35,817 nucleotides of DNA from Chromera velia (taxonomy: Eukaryota; Sar; Chromeraceae): contig JAHBMJ010001007.1 of the NCBI GenBank assembly GCA_018398765.1, positions 81,166 to 116,982 on the forward strand, read 5' to 3'. Of the stretch, positions 17,984 to 29,808 are shown in pieces; the first letter of the stretch is position 1, and the number at the start of each line of letters is the position of its first letter. The notes beneath the pieces were generated by a model. That model did no database searches and had not been told where the DNA came from. It worked only from the letters and a program-made list of their open reading frames with translations. The translations under genes and the position numbers were made by a program.

Positions 17984-20090
17984 ATGCGGTGGAGACATCT
18001 TGCACTCGCCAATCCTCTCTCTCTCTCCTACTACTGCTGTGGCTTTGCTTTCGTCCTTCGGCCCTCTCCCTCTACTTTTTCCCGTCTTTCTTCCAGTCTC
18101 AGCTCCCCCCTGTTGTCTTCCAGAAGAGGTCCTTCCTTCTCTACCTCTCTGTCATCTGGTTCGTCCAGTCTCCAGAGCCCCCCTTCCCCTTCCAGGACCC
18201 TCAGCAACTACCAGAGACGCCCTCTCTCCCTCTCCCCGATGCCGCAAAGACTCCAAGGGGAAGTGAGCAACCATGCAAATGCAACCAAGCACGATGCTTT
18301 GGAGGGTCACGATCCAATGCAGATCTCCTACATGAGCGAGGAAGTGATCCTTGTCGATAGAGACGACAGGGTAGTCGGGAGTGCTTCCAAGGTCGACAGT
18401 CACCTGGTCGAACACGGGCCTCTCCTCCACAGGGCATTTTCCGTTTTTTTGTTCGATGAGAATAAAAACCTGTTGCTGCAACAGAGAGCTACCGAGAAGG
18501 TCACATTCCCCGACTACTGGACCAACACCTGTTGCTCCCATCCCCTCTTCACCCCTCGTGAGCTGGGCACTGACTGTGACGATCCTGTCGAGGGCGCACG
18601 GAGAGCTGCAGTCAGGAAGCTGGAGCACGAGCTTGGTCAGTCCATCCCCTGCAGAGAAAATCCTGAAGCGGTTCCCAGACGTCCCCCCCTCACACTGTTT
18701 GAGTAATATGTGTGTCTGACACCATTCTCGTGCATGCAGGTTTGTCAATTCCGAAAGAATCCCTCCAATACCTCACGCGTTTGCACTACCTTGCCAACTC
18801 ATCCGGACAGTGGGGTGAGCACGAGATAGACTACATCTTTCTGGCGCAGCTGCCGCGGCAGAGTGTGAGAATGAACCCGAATGAGAACGAAGTGAGGGAC
18901 GTGAAGTGGGTCTCTCCGTCGGAGTTGAAAGGGATGGTCTCGGAGGCCTCGCGTGTCGGGAGCGGTTTGTCCATCACCCCTTGGTCCATGCGAATCATCG
19001 AGAAGTTTCTCTTCGACTGGTGGGATGCTCTCCCAGACGTTGAGAGATTCAGAGATGAGAAGAGTATCCACAGACTTGGAGACAACGCGGAGGTGCTCGA
19101 AAAGTCAGCCTCCCTTCCTGCTTTGCCGTTCTTTTTTTGTTTTCCTCTGACCGTCCGCCCTGTATTTGGTCTGGTCTGCCGATGCGTCGTATGCTTGTGC
19201 GTGTATGTATGTATGATGTATGTATGTGTGTTTGCATGTATGTGTGCACACGTGTAAGCGCGTGCACTTACTCAGGAATGGATGCGTCGAACATCGTGAG
19301 CGGTGTTTCAAGTAGAGCGTAGATGGGTTTCCTTCCTCCTTTCTCCCCCCACACGCAAACACAAAGGACGGAAGATCAGCAGAGTAGACGACAGTCAAGA
19401 ATGCACAGAGATTGGGGAATTCAAGTAGAGAACAGTTCTAGTAGATTTCTACACAGGGGCAATGACGATGTTTAGGTCTCCCTCTACTGAGTCCGTCTAA
19501 ATCTGACGGGTTGCTGTGAGGATAAGACCGCACGGAATCGATCAATAATGCAACTCTGAGCCCTGTCTGGCGCAGTCTCGGAAGGAAAGGTCGTCCTTCC
19601 CTTCGCTTCTTCTTGAGCTCTCCCCTGCATTCATTTGCTTTCTTTTTTTCTTTCGAAGGGTCGGGCTGGTTGGGCTGGAAGGGGGGGGCTTTCTGCACCG
19701 TCCGTTCTTTTTGTGAAGACCCAAAGAGGACGGATCGAACAGGGGATGGGCAACTTCTATTGAGTTTGTGCTTTGTGTCATCCTGCTGCCGTCTTTCGAG
19801 CGATAGCTGTCCGTGCGTTTCTTGTGTGTGCGCGTCTTTTTTTGCGTCCCCTGTATTTTCACAGATGCACATACACATGCACAAAGACGCACTTCCATGA
19901 TAAAATAACTGTCTGTCTGCCTGCCTGTCCATCTGTCTGTCTGCGTGTCTTTGTCTTCAGGTGGGAGGTCGACGGCAAGTGGGTGAAGAAACCGAATTTT
20001 GAAAAGGCCACAGAGCAAAAGTTAGGACCTCCCATCGACAGCAGCAGCCGGACGGTCGATGCGGTTGGGGAGAAGGCGACGGCCGTCTGA
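17984..20090 (+). CDS. IDI: Isopentenyl-diphosphate delta-isomerase, type I
   Basis: The enzyme interconverts isopentenyl and dimethylallyl diphosphate, the five-carbon units of isoprenoids. Three exons join in phase: 17984-18635, 18740-19103 and 19961-20090, giving 381 residues. The Nudix-like core holds the catalytic Cys184 in TNTCCSHP, a Nudix-type helix EGARRAAVRKLEHELG (about 203-218) and the acidic site WGEHEIDYIFL (about 242-252). The first 110 or so residues are extra: a hydrophobic stretch followed by a Ser/Arg/Pro-rich, acid-poor region. That is the layout of a two-part presequence for a complex plastid, but a weak signal is possible and METs at residues 86 or 112 are alternative starts. 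The C-terminus extends about 50 residues past the usual end. The frame is open upstream to 17735. Confidence 0.9.
19190..19255 (+). repeat. GTAT/GTGT microsatellite in IDI intron 2
   Basis: Short GTATGTAT and TGTGTG runs sit near the 5' side of the 857-bp intron 19104-19960. No other structure is evident in that intron apart from CTGT repeats (about 19910-19945) before the acceptor. Confidence 0.75.
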
Positions 20091-20153
20091 GGTCGGCACA
20101 GAATTTAGAGGTCAATCAATTCACAGTATGATGTATTAATATGGCTGTGGAGG

Positions 20154-20459
20154 TCAGGAACCTCCGTGTTGAGGTCGAAGGGAGGTGTAGTGACAATGGG
20201 GTGAGGAGAGGGCGTTTTTGTCTGTCGAGAAGGGGGCACGGTTTATCTCGCTCTCGGAGACTGAAAGTTTGGAGATTGCGTTGGACCCCCCGACAGGCAA
20301 CATGTCAGACGTAGGCGGAAGGGAATTCCAGAATGAAGTGATTGAAAGCAGGAGGCGGTGGTCAAGTTTGTGATCAATTTTGAGACCATGGAGGTGCGAC
20401 GCAAAGCCGTAAGCGAAACCACGACTCTGTGAATGAAATGGATGGAAATTGAAAGTCAA
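20154..20459 (-). pseudogene. Possible tail of a LINE-type reverse transcriptase
   Basis: A minus-strand frame of 101 codons contains LLLSITSFWNSLPP. A motif of the form F, aromatic, W-N-x-L-P near the end is characteristic of the C-termini of many non-LTR retrotransposon polyproteins. No upstream reverse transcriptase domain was seen, so this would be a truncated fragment. It starts just after the IDI stop codon and could alternatively be chance coding in the 3' flank. Confidence 0.3.
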
Positions 20460-20639
20460 GCGACGGTTGCTTTGCTCAAAGAAAGGCGAGTGCCTGTCAC
20501 TGCCTGCTGTTGTAGTGCTCTTCGTAGTGCAGTGTGCTCATGCAATGGTGTGCTGCATTGTCCTTCAACACAAGGGAACCGACTGAAGGTCCAATTTCCG
20601 ATAAAAAGGCTGCTAAATTCAGTGCTAATCTTCACGAAA

Positions 20640-21075
20640 TGCAAATCACACCCGTTAATGCTCAAGTCTGTTTGATAGTGCTCTTAAAATTTATGTGGAA
20701 CATTATAAGATAGTTATGTAGTATTACGTAGGGTAGTAGGCTACTAGCAACGTCACTCATATAAAATAATAAAACTATCTAGAAATCTCTAGCCCTAGGA
20801 TTAGTGATTAGTGGTGCCCTAGATAGGATGGGATAGGATTTATGTTTCGGGTCACCCTAGCTTTAGCCATACACTAGTATATGTAACTGTTATGCTCGCT
20901 AGACTACGACTCTAATTATGGCTAGAGAGTCAGGGCTCTTTAGCTTTTCGTTGACTAAGTTGACTTACACTCAGTTGTCTTCCAAACAATCTGACTATTC
21001 AAAATCAATGTAATCCAATACACTGTCGTTCATCAATTCACTCTGATTTATTTCTTAATCTGACTACTGCTCTCC
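20640..21075. other. AT-rich intergenic island, no gene
   Basis: This is AT-rich sequence with CTAG-containing words (CTAGCCCTAGGATTAG near 20790-20806). It separates the 3' ends of the convergent IDI and DUS3 genes. No frame of note or inverted-repeat ends were found. Confidence 0.4.
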
Positions 21076-21080
21076 AGCGA

Positions 21081-23057
21081 TCACCCCTGATCCATCTCAT
21101 TGTCTTCCCACCCAGTAGCACCACCGGGTTCAGCGGACCTTTCACCCCCCCCTTGCCCTCCACCCCCTCCCACTACCCCCTCTTTCTCGGGCTGTAGACC
21201 TGATGATGTAACATTACTTGCTTGCTCAAGTGCCGCAATATGCTGTGGATTGTACGCATTGGACTTGTGTTTGGGGATGAAAGAGAACCCCTGTGGAATG
21301 GGCCCCAGGAACATCTCCGAGATTTCGATCCAGTCCTGCAGACAGTCAAGAAGAAAGAAAGCGGGAGAGAGAGACGCGTGGGGGGGGAGGGAGGTGGGGA
21401 GGATGGGGGGACGGAGAGAGAGAGAAATCAAGTTAGGTCGCGGTACGGGAAAATCCGATCCGATTTTCGCATCCTCCGACACGCAGACAGATGCACATGC
21501 CTCAAGAGATGCACTAAAACAATCCACAGCGCCTAGCTCCATTGCATTCTCCCCCTTTCAAGTCGCCCCTTTCGATTCTGGATTCGTTCAAGAAAGGACG
21601 CACAAACGAAACAAAAGTCCTCTTCACTGTCACTTGTGAGCAAAGATGATCAGAACCAAGGAAACCAGTCCAAACTTCAGAGGACACATCGCCACAGTCT
21701 CATCAACTATGGAGCCTGTATGCCTGTATGTCCGTCTCTCTGTCTCTCTCTCTGTCTGTCTGTGTATCTGTGTATTTGTGTGCATACAGTGGACCACAAA
21801 AGGTGCGGACAGTCAGACAGACAGACCTTCACGAGAGGGCTCGCCAGCTTGGTTTCCAGATCCGACCGTCCCACAAAGGGGGGGGGCCTCCAGTTGATGT
21901 GCTGGGGGACCCTCTCGAGGAGCCCCACAGGGATGTACCGGTGCAGAAATGAAAGCCACTCGAGAAGGAACCTGCAGAGACAGACAGGCAGACAGAGACA
22001 GACAGACAGACAGGCAGACAGAGAGACAGACGAGAGAGAAAGAGGGTAAAAACATTCAGAAAAAGGCAGGAAGGAAGGAAAAGGACGAAAGAAGCCACCT
22101 GAAGGAAAAGGAATGGCGGAAGTAACGAAGGGAGGAAAAAAAGAAAGAGAAAAAAAATATAGACAGGAGGATTGACGTACAACATTTTTTCAAAGCATAA
22201 ACACCCCTCTTATTTTTTGTTCCCTTTTTTCATGTACAGACAAACCAGACAAACACAGACACAGGCAGATCAATTATCATGTGTTTTCCTTCCTCGTCTT
22301 TCCAAAAGGAAGGCCATCTCATTCATGCATTTCCCTTATTTTTTGGTCATAGACAGACAAACAGAGACGCACGCACGCGCGCGAGCGCACATAATCACAG
22401 CCGCAAAGCGATTTGGATGCCGAACAATCTGTGCGTTTCAGCTACATGCAGATACAGGTCTCCTCTCCGGAAGCCGTCTGTCCGACTCTCCTTTTCAGAC
22501 GGACACTTTAAAACCATGAAGGTTTCATTTTCTTTCTCTGTCAACATTTTATTGGTGCTTTCCCCTTTTTTTCAGATTGCTTTATCTTCCCTTCCTTTTT
22601 CCTTTCTTTTTGGTCATTTGTTCTCTTTTCTTTCTTTCTTTCTTTATTTATTTCTTTCCTTCCTTCTTTCTCCCCCNNNCCCTCTCTCGTTTCTTTCTCC
22701 CTTCCTTCCTTTCTTCCCCTCTCTCTCTCTTCTTTCGCAGAGTCCGGTTCTCTCTCGCAATCGTGCAGCCCTCTTCTTCTACAGGAATTCATAAGAACAT
22801 GACCTGCCAGCTTTTTCAAGATTGTTTGAAAAATAAAGAATGCACAGAATGTTCTCTCCAAATTTGCCCAGTACCTTCTCGTGCTTGCAATTCCCCTGTC
22901 GTCTGAGCCCCAGTGCTCCAGCCCAAACTTGACATAGTCCTTGATCACGTCCAGACGCTCTGACGCACTAATGTCCCAGTGCCGTCTCTCCTTGATCTCT
23001 GCGCCATCATATATTAATATGTACATGCAAGTGGAAGAGAGGAAAGAAAGAAAGAAA

Positions 23058-23103
<46 letters not shown>

Positions 23104-23208
23104 AAGAGAGAAAGAAAGACAGACAGACAGACAGACAGACAAGAAAGAAAGAAAGAAAGAAAAGAAAGAAAAGAAAGAAAGAAAAGAAAGAAAGAAAGAA
23201 AGAAAGAA

Positions 23209-23243
<35 letters not shown>

Positions 23244-23269
23244 AAAAAAGAAAGAAAGAAAAGAAAGAA

Positions 23270-23305
<36 letters not shown>

Positions 23306-23535
23306 ACCTATCTTTTCTGCCCAGGAAAGGGAAACAGGCAGTCCAGGAAGCTTCGAAAATAACACACACAAGCTCATTCCAGGGATCGAACCCACACGGT
23401 CTCTTCCCGATACCTAGTCAGAGAGTCCATCTTCAAGTCAATATCTAAAAGCAAGGAGGCCAAAACAGCCTTTCTCTCCTCACCATTGTACCCCCCGATC
23501 GCATTCTACTCCCTCTCAACATCCAGTCTTTCTGA

Positions 23536-23618
<83 letters not shown>

Positions 23619-24252
23619 GGACCCGTGAAGATCCATGGTTTGATCAGCGCCCCCCTGCCCACCATGACTGCGCTGGCCCCATGTTCCTCAAATCCTCTCT
23701 CAGCGTCCTCGAACGAAAACACGTCGCCATTGCCCGCCAGAGGGACCACCCCCTCAACCGGAGAAGCAGAGGAAGAGGAAGAGGAAGAGGAAGATGCACA
23801 CGAGGCCGCAGCGGCACGTGCACATGTAGAGATATACGCCCAGTCCGCACACTTGGTGTACCTTCAAATCACAAAAACGGACAGGAAACTTTGATAGAAG
23901 CCAAAGGGGGACAAAGAGCTGATGCTTGAAGGAAGACACACACGCACAGAAAGTTCCGGGAAAGGCCAACCAATCAGAGCGACCAGCACAAGTACCTGAA
24001 TTCACAATTCAATCGTCGAGTCCCGTCCCCGTATGCAGAGAACTTCAACATGTGTGTCGGTGTGATTGAGGGACTGATGGGCCCAGTGAGTTAGGTAGCC
24101 AGGAGTCAGTACATACGCGACCGTGAAGGGGAAGGAGAATCCAAGAACTTTCTTCTCGCTTCCCTTCCCTTCCCTTCCCTTCCCTTCCATCCTTTTTGGT
24201 CTTCTGCTGTCGGTTGTGCACGGAGACAATTACGGACTCTCTGCATCATGAT

Positions 24253-24324
<72 letters not shown>

Positions 24325-27286
24325 CCGCGCGCCTCTTCTTTTTTTTTGTTTGAAAGACCTGCCATGCATGAACGAATCCACATTTTATTTCAGGGTTTCA
24401 TGCCCCTCACCGCTGCTTTGCCGTCCGGCCATGCAGCGCCATTGACTGGACCCCCCATTCCTTCAGTTTCGGTACGAGGAGGTGTGCAGTTCTCTCCTTG
24501 TCCATGAACGCTGTGCGCATCTTGATCGTCAGGGGCGTGCGCATCACAGAGGACATCCCCCTCACCACGCCTTCGAGGCGTCTCTCCTTCATCATCAAAA
24601 AACAACCTGCACACGAAAACACGCTGATTGGGAATGCAAACAAAGTCACACTGCTCACAATGGTATTCTGGTTACTTCTTCAGCCTCGCAACACGCCCAC
24701 GCCGCATCCCTCTTGTACACAACAATTGAGGCACTTGAGTGAATTGAATCAGCTGATGTGGTCCCGCCTTACAGTAGAGATGTGGACAGAAAGAATCGTA
24801 CATTCACAGGTGGTTTCGATTCGATGGGGGCCTCTCCTTCTTATCCGATTCACCGATAGTCTGGCACGACTGGTCTCCCAAGTTGTTTTCCTCAAATCAA
24901 CCGGAGCCCATGCCAGGTCAAACATCCAAAACCGGCCAACATGCAGTCAAGTAAAGCTTGGATCAGCGATCTCATTAAAGCAAACCCGAGGCCGGCGCTA
25001 CCCTTCTCACCAGCCCGGTCAACCCATTTTTATTCTGTGACCAGAACGATGATACAAGCCGGAGGTTTGAACAGAAAGCGTCAGCCGCTTCAGCAAAAAT
25101 ACGAAAACCACAATCAAGCCAATCCATCTGATGGTTTCTTCACACTATCTCACTGGCTGACTGACAGAAGAGACAGACAAAGCACAAGCGTATTCTGTGT
25201 TTTTTGGACGGGCAGACTGGCTGGCAGGCAGGCAAGCAAGCAAAGAGACAGACAGACAGACAGGCAGACAGACTGCGTTTTTGTTTTCCCGCTTCACGTG
25301 GGGGTCCACCTCCTTTAGCGAAAGAGGGAGGCGACACAGTAGTATGTCACACGACAGCCATGCTTTATGCACCGCAGCTCAGACAAAAAAACACAAACAG
25401 CCCCACTCACTCACTCACTCACTTACCTGCCCCCTTTTGGTGTAGGGCCTCCAGAGGGCATCCCATGTTGATGTCAACGAAGTCGCAGTCAGCGTAGAGG
25501 TCCAAAAACTCCGCACACCTATTCACAGGAGGACACAACACGCACACATACGCAGCTAGAGAGAAATCGTTCAAAACACCGAGCCGAACTCTGTTGTCGA
25601 TATGCAGACGGCAACACACCAACCAGACTTATTCTTGCAAACTCACAGGCAGGGAGGCAGGCAAACGGCCTCGACAGACGGATTGCCAAACGAGAGATGC
25701 ACTAAACATCTCTCCCTGCAGTGAAATCAAAAGACCAAGAAGAAAAGGAAGGAAGGCTAAAAACCACGATACACAACCTCACGAACAGCTCAACAAGAGA
25801 GGAATGAAATGCTGACACAACCTCCTCCGTCCTGCCCCCCGTGCACCCATGCACCCACCCACTTTGTCATGACATCCGGGTACCCTCCTGCGACCTGGAT
25901 GCCGTAGATTTTCTCGTCTGCGTGGCGCCTGGAGGCAGACAGCAGGCAGGGCGCCGGGGGAGGAGAAGGAAGAGATAATGGTCCAGAAATGGGTGCATAC
26001 AGCCAGAGGCAGACGCAGAGAGAAAGGCAGTCGCACTGACCAGAAAGCTCGCTTTGAATGCGGGAGAGGGACAGAGAGAGATATGGAGAGAGAGAGGGTT
26101 TTTTTCAATTCCGCTTTTGTTATTCTGCACCCCCATCCAGTCACCTCGGCGCTCTATCAGAATCGAGTCCATCGATGCGGTTCTGCCCTCCCCGTACTCA
26201 CTTCAAGAGCGCCAACTCTGAGGTTTTCCCCTCCAAAATCGAGGACGCCATCGCCATTTCGGAAACCTGTATTGAACAATAAATGTCGAAACAAGCTTGT
26301 GGCAGTCCAGCTGTATGCAGAATTCTGGACTGCAAGACGTGAGCACCCTCTCCAGCTCGTCGGAGCCCCCCTCGAATTGTTGTCGAGGGAAGATGAGTCC
26401 ACCCACCTCACCTCCCAAACCCACACACGCACGCAGGCAGGGAGACAGATAGAAAGGAAAAGAAGCGAGGCATGGCAAACCATGTCGATTTGACCTACAG
26501 CAACCTGACCTTATAAATCAAACCCATATGCATGAGAATGGCAGGGAGAAAAAGACTGCGTTTTCATGAACACCCTCTTTGGAGACGTGAAAAAAAGAGT
26601 TTGGGGGAAGAGAACAGTTTGAGGGAAGTGTAAGATACCAATGAGGTGCTTTCACAAGACTTACCGTGACGTCCACTCCCATCTTGCAACACAGCCGCCT
26701 GAAGGGAAGATTGCCTACTGTCGTCAGGGGAGCCAAGATCATTTTGCCTCTCAGATCGAGACGTTTGCATTTCCTCTCTCGCTCTTCCCTCCACGTCTCT
26801 GCAAATACGTTGCGCATTAATTGTTATTTTGCTGATTCCACTGTGCTCTTCTGGTACATTCGACTTTGTACCACGACTGCTTCTCTGCTCTCTGTCTGTA
26901 TCTCTCTCCCTCTTGCTTTCTGTCTGCCAACCCCTCGTCCTGTGTGCTAAGGAGTGTTGCCGTCCGAGGCTGCCTACCTCTTCTTCCTGTTTTCAAGTCA
27001 GAAGAAAGTCATTCATTTCAATTCGCCCCCCACCCGGTCGACCCCACCTGTGACAAGAGATCCCAGAAGAATTTGGGGCTCCCACCTATTTGGTTCCGTT
27101 CTTCCTTCCCCCTCTTCCTCCTTCGGACAGCTACCGTTACCCTTCTTCTGCTGGGCCTTCCCCTCCTTCTCCCATTCCCGCAGAAACTTCTGGGACTTCT
27201 GCAGAGGCACCTTCTTTTTTCTGCAACCAGACGGACAGGCAGACAGAGAAGAACAATGCGTGTCACAGACGCGCACCCACCCACCA

Positions 27287-27337
<51 letters not shown>

Positions 27338-28701
27338 AGAGAGGGAAACACACAAATACACACAAGTAGATGTACACACACCACCATCGGCGCGGGACTT
27401 GTGCTCATGTTGAGCTGACTCATGGAATGCATCTCGAGACAAAAGAAACGGAAGAAGAAAGATAAGAAGCACGCAAGGAAAGAAAATAAAAAGGAAAAAC
27501 AGAAGGAAAGAAAGGACGGAAGAAAGGAAGAAAAGAAGGAGGAAACAAAGCAGGAAAGAAACGACGGACGCAAGAGAGCCGAGCAGAAGCAGAAAAAAGA
27601 GACCTCAGTATTCGCTGCAGAAGTGAAAGAGAAGCAGTCAGACAGACAAACAAACAAACAGAAAAAACACACTGACAGACAGACCTCAAGAGAGTCCGAA
27701 CATCCGAAGAGATCCCCCCCGTTTCCCCTTTTTTCCCCTCCAATTCCTGCAGGTCTGACGAGACACTAGGACGGAGGTTGCCCCCCTCAGTCCGACACAG
27801 ATTCCTCCCTGCAATCGTCCACGCGACTCGACACAGCACGGGCTGACATGGCACGGGTTTTCGCTCTGAATTTCCGGACACAAATGTGGAAACGGTGCGG
27901 GCAGAGCTGTCCCTTCCTTCTCAGTTTGACAGAGCTTTATGCTTGCAAGCATGCATACAGAAGGAGACCAAGGTTGCAAATGCAGTGCGAATAAATAAAT
28001 AAGTTTACATTTTCACACGCGTAGCAGAGACCTCGCTGCTCCACAAGACTTAAGAAAACGGAGCGGCACAAAGTTGCCTTGAAGATCGGAAGCACCTGAA
28101 ACAAACCTCCTTTCCACTTTTTTTAAATGCATCGGCTTCCTTCCAACTATCCATCCATCCCCACCCCCCTTTCTTTTCCACCTCCGAATGGCTCCCCCAG
28201 TCACCCAGCAAAGCGCTCTTTTGCCTCTGTCCGCGCGTTCTTTCCCCTTCCCTTGATCATCTCCCGGAGCCTTCTTTAAGTCTCTCTTTTGCCTTGGCTG
28301 TCAGCTTCACGACGTTCTGATTTGACTCGTGTGCACAGTCAGACCGACCCAGAACCAAAATGAAGCTAGGGCGCCTTTCCTATTGATAGAAGGAAAGCGA
28401 GGAAAGACATAAAGAGGCTTATCACCCAAAATCTGAAAGCGGGAGCGACGACGCGCGCAGAAAATCGTGCACAGCTCGCTTGTCTCGTGTCTCAGTCCTT
28501 GCGAATAATATGAAAACAGAGCAGAAGCATGAAGGCAGCGCGAGACAAAAAGGTCCTCTGGGAAGACTAAACGGAACTTCAAGCTCACCTTCACTGCTGA
28601 GGTGCTGCTTTCCCCATCTGCAGTTTACCCCGGCACTACAAAACCCGAATTGGGAGAAGATCGGACAGGTCTCACCCAAGTCTGGGCCCTTCTTCTGCAC
28701 G

Positions 28702-28738
<37 letters not shown>

Positions 28739-29808
28739 GCGCACACGCACACGCACCCACACACTCACACACACCTACACACATACACACATACACACAC
28801 ACACACACGCACGCACGCACGCGCGCGCGCGCGCACGCACTCACTCACGCACTCACTACCTCCCTCCCTCCCTCACTCACTCACTCACTCACTCATTGAC
28901 TGACTCCCTCACTCACTCTTTCACTGACTTGCTCACTGAGGAACTCTCTCGCTCACTCACTCATTCGTTCTCATACTCATTGGCTCACTGACCCACCTAT
29001 CCACTCACACACTTGCTAACTCACTCATTCAGTAACTCGTTAGCTCACTCTCTCGTTCACACATGCACTCACTGACTCACTTACTTACGTGTTGGCTCAC
29101 TCAATCAATCAGTCGCACACCCACTGACTCACTCACACCCTTCCTCCCTCACTCACTGACTGCTTGGTTGACTCACTCACTCAGCAACCCATTCGCTACG
29201 CTCGCTGACTCCCTCACTCTCGTCCATCTGTCCACATTCGCACGAGCACGAAGGTGTGCACCTTTGTTATCGCGAAATGTTTCGTAAAAAGGAGAATCCT
29301 TGCTCCACTCACTCACTCACTCACTCACTCACCGACCGACCGACTGACTGACTGAAAGAAATTCGTTGATGTCATGCCCGAAAACGCACTCATCTCCAAA
29401 GGAGCATTCACCTAATTGTGAGAACCTAGTACAGATCTGTGCGGACTTCGACATTTGGAGTGCCACCGAATTCGCAGTGCGCTCGGAGGGTTTGTTTTGC
29501 CCTCTTTGACGCTTTGGGTGGTGCTTTCCTCCCTCTCTTGGTGGTGCAGGCTCTCCGTCTACTTCGACTGCAGGCTTTTGCCCGTCTCCCGCCGTCTCCT
29601 GCTCGTCTCCCCCCAGACTTCGCTTAGCCGCAGGAGCAGGCGAATCCGTCTGCCCTATTGGAGCATCTTGAGGAGGGTTTAGGTGTGGAGCCTGGGAGGC
29701 TGCTGCTGAGACAGTCACGGGGGGGAGGAGAAATTCCTTTTTGATTGGGGCGTCTCCGCGCTGTAGACAGGCCTCCACATACTCCTTCGCTTCGTCTTTG
29801 TCTCCCAT
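21081..29808 (-). CDS. DUS3: tRNA-dihydrouridine(47) synthase [NAD(P)+], DUS3 type
   Basis: This flavoenzyme reduces uridine 47 in the variable loop of tRNAs. Thirteen exons join in phase: 29353-29808, 28589-28694, 27685-27808, 27141-27220, 26665-26798, 26202-26266, 25863-25928, 25427-25518, 24411-24606, 23623-23861, 22875-22998, 21827-21971 and 21081-21335, giving 693 residues (human DUS3L has 650). Two N-terminal CCCH-type zinc fingers are seen: Cys126, Cys135, Cys141, His145, then Cys162, Cys171, Cys177 with His183 at wider spacing. The barrel begins [13 protein letters not shown] (278-290). Other landmarks are FVDINMGCP (357-365), the expected catalytic Cys376 in GAGCFLM, KMRT at 403-406, HGRT at 434-437 and GNGD (483-486). 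A helical domain with ERRHWDIS follows. A Ser/Ala-rich insert (about 451-475) and a Gly-rich tail are extra. Exon 3 is the least certain. Confidence 0.92.
22600..22740 (+). repeat. Pyrimidine microsatellite with a 3-base assembly gap
   Basis: CTTT and CCTT runs lie in the DUS3 intron between exons 11 and 12. The sequence has three N bases at 22677-22679, marking an unresolved assembly join. The gap is intronic and does not affect the coding model. Confidence 0.9.
23036..23310 (+). repeat. GAAA, GA and GACA microsatellites
   Basis: A GA run (about 23060-23098), GACA runs (23117-23142 and 23210-23240) and GAAA runs make up this block. It lies in the DUS3 intron between exons 10 and 11. On the DUS3 sense strand it is pyrimidine-rich. 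Confidence 0.9.
23537..23618 (+). repeat. CT, CA and GA microsatellite beside the DUS3 exon 10 donor
   Basis: Runs of CT, CA and GA follow each other and end within about 5 bp of the DUS3 exon 10 donor at 23622-23621. CT and GA runs on either side of the CA core are complementary and could fold into a long hairpin in the transcript right at the 5' splice site. Confidence 0.85.
24160..24325 (+). repeat. CCCTT pentamer and CT/TG microsatellites
   Basis: About seven CCCTT/TTCCC units lie at 24155-24188, and a CT then TG run lies at 24258-24321. Both are in the DUS3 intron between exons 9 and 10. Confidence 0.85.
27285..27345 (+). repeat. CA and GA microsatellite
   Basis: A CA run (about 27292-27320) passes into a GA run (27321-27338). 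It lies in the DUS3 intron between exons 3 and 4. A purine-rich GAAA/GGAA stretch follows at about 27440-27600. Confidence 0.85.
28697..29350 (+). repeat. CA and degenerate CACT tetranucleotide array filling DUS3 intron 1
   Basis: Almost the whole 658-bp intron between DUS3 exons 1 and 2 (28695-29352) is repeat. It starts with CA and CG-CA runs (28700-28840) and continues as degenerate CACTCACTGACT repeats to the exon 1 donor. The donor GTCAGT at 29352 is itself one unit of this array, so several near-identical donors follow each other. Confidence 0.9.

Noticed and set aside
24000-24110. DUS3 exon reading LTHWAH in place of the ADW segment
   Set aside because: The true continuation, [10 protein letters not shown], is found at 23623-23861 with correct phases on both sides.
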